From positions 1 through 16,052 of the forward strand of contig CAKRSS010000045.1 of NCBI GenBank assembly GCA_934401725.1: DNA of 16,052 nt, in the 5' to 3' direction. Every line of letters starts with the position of its first letter. The first letter of the stretch is position 1. Source of the stretch: an uncultured Eubacteriales bacterium. GTDB lineage: Bacteria; Bacillota; Clostridia; Oscillospirales; CAG-272. The notes beneath the pieces were generated by a model. It did not search any database and was not told the origin of the DNA. It worked only from the letters and a program-made list of their open reading frames with translations. The position numbers and the translations under genes are program-made. Shown piece by piece: positions 7,344 to 13,152 of this stretch.

Positions 7344-7372
7344 TTGAAAATTGTGAGCGGTTGTGTTACAAT
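7344..7372 (+). promoter_or_regulatory. Extended -10 sigma-A promoter of the dehydrogenase gene
   Basis: TTGAAA (7344-7349), 17-bp spacer, TACAAT (7367-7372), with a TG at 7364-7365 giving an extended -10. This places the transcription start near 7379, so the in-frame codons upstream of 7493 cannot be the true N-terminus. An inverted pair, ATTGT (7350-7354) and ACAAT (7368-7372), overlaps the spacer and the -10 and could be an operator half-site pair. Confidence 0.82.
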
Positions 7373-7390
7373 ATGGGCAGAATGATTTCC

Positions 7391-7452
7391 GACGCCCCCG
7401 CGGGGTCACTCCGCGGGCGTCAGGACGTGAAAAAAGGAGCGTCCACTGCTCC
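7391..7452 (+). promoter_or_regulatory. Structured 5' leader of the dehydrogenase mRNA
   Basis: The leader starts about 11 nt into the transcript with a strong hairpin: GACGCCC...GCGG (7391-7403) pairs with CCGCGGGCGTC (7411-7421), with a two-base bulge. It continues with two short helices that exclude each other: GGACG (7423-7427) with CGTCC (7440-7444), or GGAGC (7436-7440) with GCTCC (7448-7452). A near-perfect Shine-Dalgarno (AAAAAAGGAG, ending 7438) sits inside, with no start codon in range. This may be a stability hairpin or a regulatory leader. I do not recognise a known riboswitch class. Confidence 0.45.
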
Positions 7453-7492
7453 AAATCCAATTTTTTCACGGGCAAGAAAGGCACGGTCTAAC

Positions 7493-8605
7493 ATGGCTAA
7501 AACCAACATTGTCGATTGGAAAACAATTACGAACTTCGTGGTCGACTCCTTCGTCGGCTACGGCATCCCCCGCGAGGATGCCGAAATCTGCGCTGACGTC
7601 CTCCTCGAGAGCGACAAGCGCGGCATCGAGTCCCACGGTGTAAACCGCTTCAAGCCCATCTACCTCGACCGCATCAAGGCCGGTATTCAGAACCCTGTTA
7701 CCAACTTTGAGGTCGTCAAGGAGACCGAAACCACCGCTGTCGTCGACGGTCACGACGGTATGGGTCAGGTCATCGGCTACAAGTCCATGAGAATGGCTAT
7801 CGACAAGGCTAAAAAGTACGGCATGGGCATGGTTGTTGTCCGCAACTCCTGCCACTACGGTATCGCAGGCTACTACCCCTGGATGTCCTGCAAAGAAGGC
7901 TGCATCGGTATGACCGGTACAAACGCGCGTCCCTCCGTTGCTCCGACCTTCGGCGTTGAGGGTATGTTCGGTACCAACCCCCTGACCATCGGTATCCCCA
8001 CCGACGAGGACTTCGACTTCCTCATCGACTGCGCTACCTCCATTACCCAGAACGGTAAGATCGAGTACTACGAGAGAATCGGCGAGAATGTACATCCCGG
8101 CACCATCATCGACATCGACGGCAACCCCGTCTCCGGTGACGCCGGCGTCGCTCTCAAGAAGATCCGCAACGGCACAGCCGCGCTGACCACCCTCGGCGGC
8201 ATCGGCGAGGCTCTCGGCGGCTACAAGGGCTACGGCTACGCTATGGTTGTCGAGCTGCTGTCCGCCGTGCTTCAGGACGGCAACTACGGTAAGGCTCTTG
8301 ACGGTAAGGGTCCGAACGGTGAGAAGGTTCCCTATCACCTCGGTCACTTCTTCATCGCCATCGACACCAACCACTTCCTCGGCGAGGAGCTCTGCCGCAA
8401 GAAGGCCGGCGAAATCATCCGTTCGGTCCGCAACTCCAAGAAGGCTCCCGGCGCTGAGCGCATCTACACCGCAGGCGAGAAGGAGCACCTCGTTCGCCTT
8501 GCCCGCAAGGACGGTGTGCCGATCAACGAGTCCGTTCAGAAGGAAATCTGCCAGGTCCGCGACGAGCTGGGTCTCACCCAGTACAAGTTCCCGTGGGAAG
8601 ACTGA
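7493..8605 (+). CDS. Malate/L-lactate dehydrogenase family (Ldh_2) NAD(P)-dependent oxidoreductase
   Basis: This 370-residue cytosolic protein is of the Ldh_2 family, which includes malate, L-sulfolactate, 2,3-diketogulonate and ureidoglycolate dehydrogenases that interconvert 2-hydroxy and 2-oxo acids. Visible family motifs are ESHGVNRF (46-53, with H49), RNSCHYGIAGYY (117-128), TN...VAPTFG...GTNPLTIGIP (142-169), the DCATS segment (179-183) and LGGYKGYGYAMVVELL (241-256). Length is typical (about 330-370). The ATG at 7493 is chosen because the promoter and structured leader cover all earlier in-frame codons. An AAGAAAGG sequence lies about 11 nt upstream, a rather weak binding site. Codon use is strongly biased to ATC, AAC, AAG and GGT, unlike the neighbours, which suggests high expression. 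A terminator follows at 8630-8660. The exact substrate cannot be read from the sequence. Confidence 0.92.
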   Translation: MAKTNIVDWKTITNFVVDSFVGYGIPREDAEICADVLLESDKRGIESHGVNRFKPIYLDRIKAGIQNPVTNFEVVKETETTAVVDGHDGMGQVIGYKSMRMAIDKAKKYGMGMVVVRNSCHYGIAGYYPWMSCKEGCIGMTGTNARPSVAPTFGVEGMFGTNPLTIGIPTDEDFDFLIDCATSITQNGKIEYYERIGENVHPGTIIDIDGNPVSGDAGVALKKIRNGTAALTTLGGIGEALGGYKGYGYAMVVELLSAVLQDGNYGKALDGKGPNGEKVPYHLGHFFIAIDTNHFLGEELCRKKAGEIIRSVRNSKKAPGAERIYTAGEKEHLVRLARKDGVPINESVQKEICQVRDELGLTQYKFPWED

Positions 8606-8629
8606 TTCCGCAGAACATAATAAAAATCG

Positions 8630-8660
8630 CACTCTCCGCGAGGGCGGGGAGTGTTTTTTT
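8630..8660 (+). terminator. Intrinsic terminator of the dehydrogenase gene
   Basis: A 10-bp stem (CACTCTCCGC 8630-8639 with GCGGGGAGTG 8644-8653, one wobble, GAGG loop) is followed by seven T residues (8654-8660), 24 bp after the stop codon. Confidence 0.93.
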
Positions 8661-8670
8661 ATTGTTACAA

Positions 8671-8704
8671 GCCATCCCCCGCCGCTGACGCGGCGGGGGA
8701 TGGC
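8671..8704. repeat. Perfect 15-bp GC-rich hairpin
   Basis: GCCATCCCCCGCCGC (8671-8685) pairs without mismatch with 8690-8704 around a TGAC loop. No T-run follows on either strand, so it is not a second standard terminator. With the hairpin at 8784-8813 it may be one of a family of intergenic palindromes. It could also stabilise 3' ends. Confidence 0.75.
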
Positions 8705-8731
8705 ATTAAAATGCGGAGGGTGCTTTTTATA

Positions 8732-8779
8732 TTATGAGAATATTTCGCGCTTGACGCGGCATAGCTCGGCGATCAAATA
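8732..8779 (-). pseudogene. Remnant of the 3' end of a LysR-type regulator gene
   Basis: Read on the minus strand this encodes YLIAELCRVKREIFS and a TAA stop. The intact regulator at 8826-9749 ends FIAELCRVKREIFS. Over these 14 codons there is one conservative amino acid change (F to L) and five synonymous third-base or Leu first-base differences (for example TCA/TCG, GTC/GTA, GAG/GAA, GCC/GCG). The similarity continues beyond the stop: GCGGAGGG plus a T-rich tract at 8713-8730 matches the 3' hairpin arm and T-run at 8801-8819. Upstream of residue Y the frame runs into the 8784-8813 hairpin and is lost. This is a fragment, not an expressed gene. Confidence 0.82.
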
Positions 8780-8783
8780 CCGT

Positions 8784-8819
8784 GCCCTCCCTCCGCGAAA
8801 GCGGAGGGAGGGCATTTTT
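8784..8819 (+). terminator. Hairpin with GAAA tetraloop and T-run between convergent genes
   Basis: A perfect 13-bp stem (GCCCTCCCTCCGC 8784-8796 with 8801-8813) with a GAAA tetraloop is followed by ATTTTT on the plus strand. It has the shape of a plus-strand terminator, a likely backup for the dehydrogenase transcript that would otherwise run into the convergent regulator gene. The minus strand has no T-run after it, so the regulator gene itself has no obvious intrinsic terminator. Confidence 0.7.
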
Positions 8820-8825
8820 CTTGCC

Positions 8826-9749
8826 TTACGAGAATATTTCGCGCTTTACGCGGCATAATTCCGCGATAAAATCGTTATCCAGCCCGGTCAGGCGGTAGCC
8901 GCGGTGGTGGATCATGACGTCCTTATAGACTCTGTGTTTTCCCTCGCAGGGGCGCTGGACGAGACCGTAACGGTCGAGCAGCTTCTGCGGCACGCGCGAG
9001 ACCCACATGTACGTCGCCGGGTTGGCGGCGAGCAGCTCGAGCTGACTTGCGCGCTCGTAGACGCAAATGCGGCGCAGCACGTCCGGCTGCTCCTCCTTTT
9101 TGCCGTCCGGCAGCGGGATGGCGGGCATGTAGGGGTCGGCGTGCGCGATTTCGATGCTGTCGGCGAGGTCGGCTTCGCTGACGCGCTCGGCCGCGGCAAG
9201 CGGCGAGCGGGCGCTCATGAGCAGAATATACTGAAATTCGTTGACGAGCTCGTAATTAAGCCCCTTTTCGTCGAGCATTTCCTTGTAATATTTGTCGAGG
9301 TTCTCGGCATAGCGGACGATGCCAAGCTTATAGTTCTGCTGAAGGACGTTCTTGACGACATTGGCGGAGTTGGTCTCCTGGTAGAGCACCTCGACGGCGG
9401 GCTGGTCGCACAGGCGCGCCGAGAAGGCGGTGAAGGCCTCCGAGATGTAGCTCGCGCGCGGAACCGAGATCGAAAAGTGCTTTTTCTCAGTCGAATTTTT
9501 GCGGAACATGTTCTCGACGGCGTCGACCTGGCGCAGTATCGAGCCTGCGTACTCGACGAACTTTTCGCCGTCGGGCGTCAGGCGCATACCCTGCGGCGAG
9601 CGCTCGAAAATGGCGACGCCGAGCGACGCTTCCAGCTCCTTTATTGCCCGGCTGAGGTTGGGCTGTCCGATATAAAGCTTTTCCGCCGCCTTGTTTATCG
9701 AGCCGCACGCAGCGACCTCCATGGCGTATTTCATATAAATCAGGTTCAT
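8826..9749 (-). CDS. LysR family transcriptional regulator
   Basis: This 307-residue DNA-binding regulator has the standard LysR-type length. The N-terminal winged helix-turn-helix (about 2-60) is clear: YMKYAMEVAACGSINKAAEK, then QPNLSRAIKELEASLGVAIFERS and LTPDGEKF. A linker helix (about 62-90) and a periplasmic-binding-protein-like effector domain (from about 95) follow. LysR-type proteins usually respond to a small-molecule inducer and often control a divergent or nearby gene. Here the divergent neighbour is the Amidase_6-type gene (9939) and the convergent one is the dehydrogenase (7493). Neither link is proven. The ATG is supported by GGAGGG six bases upstream and by the promoter at 9798-9826. 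A degraded copy of its last codons lies just downstream at 8732-8779. Confidence 0.93.
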   Translation of the reverse strand: MNLIYMKYAMEVAACGSINKAAEKLYIGQPNLSRAIKELEASLGVAIFERSPQGMRLTPDGEKFVEYAGSILRQVDAVENMFRKNSTEKKHFSISVPRASYISEAFTAFSARLCDQPAVEVLYQETNSANVVKNVLQQNYKLGIVRYAENLDKYYKEMLDEKGLNYELVNEFQYILLMSARSPLAAAERVSEADLADSIEIAHADPYMPAIPLPDGKKEEQPDVLRRICVYERASQLELLAANPATYMWVSRVPQKLLDRYGLVQRPCEGKHRVYKDVMIHHRGYRLTGLDNDFIAELCRVKREIFS

Positions 9750-9797
9750 CGTCGACCCTCCGGTGGGTTTGATAATTACGTTGGGGCTGGTGATTAC

Positions 9798-9826
9798 ATT
9801 ATAACATATATTCTAACCGATTTCAA
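9798..9826 (-). promoter_or_regulatory. Sigma-A promoter of the LysR-type gene
   Basis: On the minus strand: TTGAAA (9821-9826), 17 bp, then TATAAT (9798-9803). The leader to the ATG at 9749 is about 40 nt. A candidate TATAAT on the plus strand (9888-9893) for the divergent gene lacks a well-spaced -35 (TTGGCG is 22 bp away), so that promoter may need an activator. Confidence 0.85.
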
Positions 9827-9938
9827 CACAAAATACCGCGCGTGTTTTTATGTCGCAATTTGGCGAACCTGCCGCGCGGCGCGGCCATATAATAATAATG
9901 TGGACTTTTACAAACAAAAAAGGCAGGTGTCAATATTA

Positions 9939-10502
9939 ATGTATATATTCAAGCCCTACGACCGCGCACGTGCGGTCAGTTACGCGCGGCGCTGGGCGCT
10001 CGACCGCAATCCGCTGTTTTTCAACTTCACCGGCCGCGGCGGCGACTGCACGAATTTTGTTTCGCAGTGTGTCCTCGCAGGCGGCTGCGTCATGGACTAC
10101 ACCCCGACGTTCGGTTGGTACTACATCAGCCCGTCCGACCGCGCCCCGGCGTGGACGGGAGTCGAATACTTTTACAACTACATGACAGGCACGGGGGATT
10201 TTTCGCCGTCCGTCACGCACATAGGTCCGTACGGCGAGGAGATCGGGATGTCCAACGCGCGCGAGGGGGACGTAATCCAGCTATCCGACGCGGCGGGGGA
10301 CTTTTACCACTCGCTGCTGATAGTTGACTTCCGCGGCGGCATACCTCTCGTCGCCGCCCACTCGGACGACCGCCTCGACCGTCCGCTCACGAGCTACAAC
10401 TTCTCGGGCATGCGCGTCATCGGCATCCGGGGCTTTCGCGTCGAGACGTCCGATGACGAGTGCTTTGAGGGGTTGTATGACGGCACGGCACTGCCGGAGT
10501 GA
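9939..10502 (+). CDS. Amidase_6-type putative cysteine amidase/peptidase
   Basis: This 187-residue protein matches the putative amidase domain (Amidase_6) common in Firmicutes. The signature GRGGDCTNFVSQCVLAGG (32-49) holds the likely nucleophile C37. FGWYYISPSDRAPAWTGVEYFYNYM follows at 58-82. GDVIQL (110-115) and YHSLLIVD (123-130, with H124 as likely catalytic base) are followed by the AAHSDD and RPLTSY elements. These are papain-like fold positions by family knowledge; the substrate is not established. There is no signal peptide or membrane segment, so the protein appears cytosolic or released in another way. The ATG at 9939 follows GGCAGGTG by about 11 nt; an in-frame GTG at 9927 is possible but too close to AAAAAGG. 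It is divergent from the LysR-type gene. No clear plus-strand terminator follows. Confidence 0.85.
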   Translation: MYIFKPYDRARAVSYARRWALDRNPLFFNFTGRGGDCTNFVSQCVLAGGCVMDYTPTFGWYYISPSDRAPAWTGVEYFYNYMTGTGDFSPSVTHIGPYGEEIGMSNAREGDVIQLSDAAGDFYHSLLIVDFRGGIPLVAAHSDDRLDRPLTSYNFSGMRVIGIRGFRVETSDDECFEGLYDGTALPE

Positions 10503-10585
10503 GACGAGGTGAAGACGAGCGTATTTTAGCATATACCCGTGTGCAGAAGAAGTTCCGGCCTCCTGACAGGTGCACACCGAGGAAC

Positions 10586-10626
10586 AATAAAAGCGGTTTC
10601 CGCAGGTCGTCCCCTGCGGAAACCGC
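10586..10626 (-). terminator. Intrinsic terminator of the ThrE-type exporter operon
   Basis: A 14-bp perfect stem (GCGGTTTCCGCAGG 10593-10606 with 10613-10626) is followed on the minus strand by TTTTATTGTT. It lies about 50 bp past the stop at 10676. The stem sequence resembles the terminator at 231-268 (both contain GCGGTTYCCGCAGG-type arms). It may also slow plus-strand transcripts from the amidase gene. Confidence 0.85.
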
Positions 10627-10675
10627 AAAACAAATTTAAGGCTTCCCTGCGCCGGGGCAGCATAAATACGCCCCC

Positions 10676-11122
10676 CTACCTGCGTCGGGCGATACCCGTG
10701 CTCCTCATCGCGTAAACCAGCAGCGATGCGGCGACGACGCCGCCCGCTATGCCGAGCACAACGTATATCGTCGCGCGGCCGTAAACCCACGCCTCAGAGT
10801 AGTCCCCCGAGAGAAGATTGCTCATGGTGTAGTACAGACTGCCGCCGGGAACCAGCGGAATCAGACTCGGCATCAGAAACACCGTCGCCGGAGTGCGGCA
10901 GATGTGCGCGCAGGTCTCCGAGTAAAACGTCGCGATCACCGACGCTATCAGCGTTGCTACAAACGTGTCGCCGCCGAGTTGCGTGACTATCAGATATGTC
11001 GCCCACTCCACGCCGCCTCCGAGCACCGCTAACGGAATCCGCTTTAAGTCAACCTGAAACAAAAACGAAAAACCGAACGTCGAGACCAACGCAAAAACGA
11101 CGCCGATAACAAAATCCTTCAC
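10676..11122 (-). CDS. Threonine/serine exporter-type membrane protein, small subunit (ThrE_2)
   Basis: This 148-residue integral membrane protein corresponds to the C-terminal half of ThrE-type amino acid exporters (ThrE_2 / DUF3815 type). It has about four hydrophobic helices (4-22, 26-47, 53-68, 118-138) and the conserved loop FLMPSLIPLVPGGSLYYTM (82-100). It presumably works with the ThrE_1 protein encoded directly upstream, together equal to one full-length exporter. The start is chosen as GTG at 11122: its GTGA overlaps the upstream TGA stop by 4 nt, and GGGGAGG lies eight bases upstream. The alternative ATG at 11128 sits only two bases from that site. In-frame sequence further upstream overlaps the ThrE_1 gene and is not membrane-like. 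Export of threonine or serine is a family inference. Confidence 0.87.
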   Translation of the reverse strand: MKDFVIGVVFALVSTFGFSFLFQVDLKRIPLAVLGGGVEWATYLIVTQLGGDTFVATLIASVIATFYSETCAHICRTPATVFLMPSLIPLVPGGSLYYTMSNLLSGDYSEAWVYGRATIYVVLGIAGGVVAASLLVYAMRSTGIARRR

Positions 11123-11958
11123 GGCCATAACCTCCCCATGAGAAGCATCGCCGCGCCGTAGCCCAGCGCTATTATCGTCGCCAGCAGCAGCGACTGTACC
11201 AGCCGGAAAAATCCCGTTATGATGTCGCCGCACAGCATGTCACGTATCGAGGTTCCGATGGTCATGCCGGGAATGAGCAGCATTATTGTGCCTATCATGA
11301 CCTTATCGACGTTGCTGCCGAGCCCCAGCTTGACCGCCACGACCGCAAGCACGCCTGCCGCAAACGAGCTGATTATCGCCTGCGCCATGCTGTTGACGTA
11401 GCTCGGACGGTGCCGCTCAAGCAGCATCATGATAACGCCGATGACGGCCGCCGCGGCCGCGTCGGCAAAGTTGCCTCCGAAGAACATGGCAAAGCCGCCC
11501 GCGCCGAATATCGCCGCTATGTAGGTAACCCACGCGGGGTAGGGACGCGAGTGCTTGACCTCACGGATGAGAGCCTGCGCCTCGTCAAGCGTGATTTCGT
11601 GCGCGCACATGCGCCGCGAGATGCGGTTGTACATGTCCAGTTTGTGCAGATCGTTGCTCGACTCGAGTATGCGCCGCACCTGGCTCGAATACGACCCGTC
11701 CGGCATTCGGACGGAGGCTATCATAAGCGAGGTTATGGTGAACGCCTCAACGTGCACCGCCCCGAAGGCGTAGCATATGCGGTTGATTGTGTCCTCGACG
11801 CGGCGTATCTCGCCGCCGCAGCGAAGTATGCCCTCGCCGATGTCGAGTGCGTTGCAGAGCAGGGCGTCCGCCGTGACGCCGGGAGGAGATGGAACGTCCG
11901 GCGCCGGGGACGCGGGCGCGCCCGACTGCCCGGAAACAGTAATTTTCGTGTCTTTCAT
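11119..11958 (-). CDS. Threonine/serine exporter-type membrane protein, large subunit (ThrE_1)
   Basis: This 279-residue protein is the N-terminal half of a ThrE-type exporter (ThrE_1 / DUF1212). A Pro-rich start (about 15-28) leads to the cytoplasmic domain LDIGEGILRCGGEIRRVEDTI (38-58) and a helical segment to about 140. About five membrane helices follow (145-163, 166-182, 192-211, 217-234, 255-275). The conserved MLLIPGMTIGTSIRDMLCGD (226-245) is clear. The ATG at 11958 is chosen because the operon promoter (TTGACA-17-TATATT, 11996-12024) covers every earlier in-frame start; the TTG at 12024 is the -35 itself. There is no strong ribosome binding site before this ATG. It is translationally coupled to the ThrE_2 gene. 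Confidence 0.88.
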   Translation of the reverse strand: MKDTKITVSGQSGAPASPAPDVPSPPGVTADALLCNALDIGEGILRCGGEIRRVEDTINRICYAFGAVHVEAFTITSLMIASVRMPDGSYSSQVRRILESSNDLHKLDMYNRISRRMCAHEITLDEAQALIREVKHSRPYPAWVTYIAAIFGAGGFAMFFGGNFADAAAAAVIGVIMMLLERHRPSYVNSMAQAIISSFAAGVLAVVAVKLGLGSNVDKVMIGTIMLLIPGMTIGTSIRDMLCGDIITGFFRLVQSLLLATIIALGYGAAMLLMGRLWP

Positions 11959-11995
11959 GTATATTACCAGTCTGAAAAACGTATTTTGTGATACC

Positions 11996-12024
11996 AATAT
12001 ATCATACCGCACGGATTTTGTCAA
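11996..12024 (-). promoter_or_regulatory. Promoter of the ThrE-type exporter operon
   Basis: On the minus strand: TTGACA (12019-12024), 17 bp, then TATATT (11996-12001). Its -35 region is one arm of an 11-bp perfect inverted repeat whose other arm is the -35 of the pheS promoter. Confidence 0.87.
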
Positions 12025-12042
12025 TAACCAATCGCGGTGCTA

Positions 12043-12071
12043 TTGACAAAAACGGGGGATTGTGATAACAT
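12043..12071 (+). promoter_or_regulatory. Promoter of the pheST operon
   Basis: TTGACA (12043-12048), 17 bp, then TAACAT (12066-12071). The leader is only about 40 nt, too short for a T-box, so this operon is not controlled by the tRNA-sensing leader often found before pheS in Firmicutes. Confidence 0.75.
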
Positions 12072-12117
12072 AATGTATTGTTAATGAAAGTAAGACGCTT
12101 ATCATATGGGGGTCATT

Positions 12118-13137
12118 ATGAAAGAAAAAATACAGGCATTGCGGGAACGCATTGAGAAAAGTCTTGAGAATGCGGGTTCGACCTCGGCACTGCGCGAGAT
12201 AAGATCGGCGTTTCTCAGCCGCACCGGCGAGATACCGGCGCTTATGAAACAGCTCGGCGCGCTTCCCAAGGAGGAACGCCCCGAAGCCGGCAAATACATC
12301 AACGAATTCAAGGAGTGGGCGTCCGGCCTTATCGAGCGGCGTGAGGAAGAGCTTGCCGCGCGCGAGCTCGCAGATCGCTATGAGCGCGAGACCGTCGACA
12401 TCACCATGCCGGCCGTCGCCGCGCCGCAGGGATCGCTGCACCCCGTCACCATAGTGCGCGACGAGCTGACGCGTATATTCTCGGGCATGGGCTTCACCGT
12501 CTACGAGGGCCGCGAGATTGAGGACGATTACCACAACTTCACTGCGCTCAACCAGCCTAAGGATCACCCCGCCCGCGACAAGCAGGACACCTTCTACATC
12601 ACCGACGACATTCTTCTCCGCACCCACACCTCGCCCTGCCAGATTCACATGATGGAGACGACCAAGCCGCCCTTCAAGGTCATCTGCCCCGGACGCGTCT
12701 TCCGCTGCGACGACGACGCCACCCACGCGCCCATGTTCCACCAGATGGAGGGCCTTGTCATCGACCGCGGGCTGTCGCTGTGCGACCTGCACGGCCTGCT
12801 CGACACGCTGGCCAAGGCTATGTTCTCGTCCGACGCGCGCACGCGCTTCCGCCCCTCCTACTTCCCCTTCACCGAGCCCTCGGTCGAGGTGGACGTCAGC
12901 TGCTTTGAGTGCGGCGGCAAGGGCTGCCGCCTGTGCAAGGGCACCGGCTGGATTGAAATTCTCGGCGGCGGCGTCGTAAACCGCCGTGTCATAGAGAACT
13001 GCGGCCTCGACCCCGACGAGTGGACAGGCCTTGCCTTCGGCGCGGGCATCGAGCGTATCGCCATGCTCAAGTACGGACTCAACAACATCCACCTGTTCTA
13101 CGACGGGGATGTCCGTATCCTTTCGCAATTTCACTGA
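12118..13137 (+). CDS. pheS: Phenylalanine--tRNA ligase alpha subunit
   Basis: This 339-residue catalytic subunit of the cytosolic alpha2-beta2 PheRS charges tRNA-Phe with phenylalanine using ATP. The N-terminal coiled-coil arm spans about 1-90. Class II motif 2 is CPGRVFRCDDDATHAPMFHQ (190-209). Motif 3 is GLAFGAGIERIAML (304-317). Phe-pocket elements include THTSPCQ (about 169-175) and EILGGG (280-285). Four cysteines (262, 265, 270, 273; CxxC-x4-CxxC) form the small zinc-ribbon-like insert usual in Firmicutes PheS. The start at 12118 has GGGGGT five to six bases upstream. The ATG at 12106, adding four residues, has no binding site. pheT follows after 15 bp. Confidence 0.96.
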   Translation: MKEKIQALRERIEKSLENAGSTSALREIRSAFLSRTGEIPALMKQLGALPKEERPEAGKYINEFKEWASGLIERREEELAARELADRYERETVDITMPAVAAPQGSLHPVTIVRDELTRIFSGMGFTVYEGREIEDDYHNFTALNQPKDHPARDKQDTFYITDDILLRTHTSPCQIHMMETTKPPFKVICPGRVFRCDDDATHAPMFHQMEGLVIDRGLSLCDLHGLLDTLAKAMFSSDARTRFRPSYFPFTEPSVEVDVSCFECGGKGCRLCKGTGWIEILGGGVVNRRVIENCGLDPDEWTGLAFGAGIERIAMLKYGLNNIHLFYDGDVRILSQFH

Positions 13138-13152
13138 TAGGGGGAGAGAGCA

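Noticed and set aside
7349..7360. A true lac operator
   Set aside because: Only the left half resembles it and the spacing to the right half differs. No LacI-family gene is present. A 12-base match can arise by chance.
7466..8632. A 388-codon minus-strand frame opposite the dehydrogenase
   Set aside because: It is a shadow of a strongly codon-biased, clearly homologous gene. It begins inside that gene's terminator region.
12025..12117. T-box or other leader before pheS
   Set aside because: The predicted transcript leader is only about 40 nt, with no room for a specifier stem or antiterminator.
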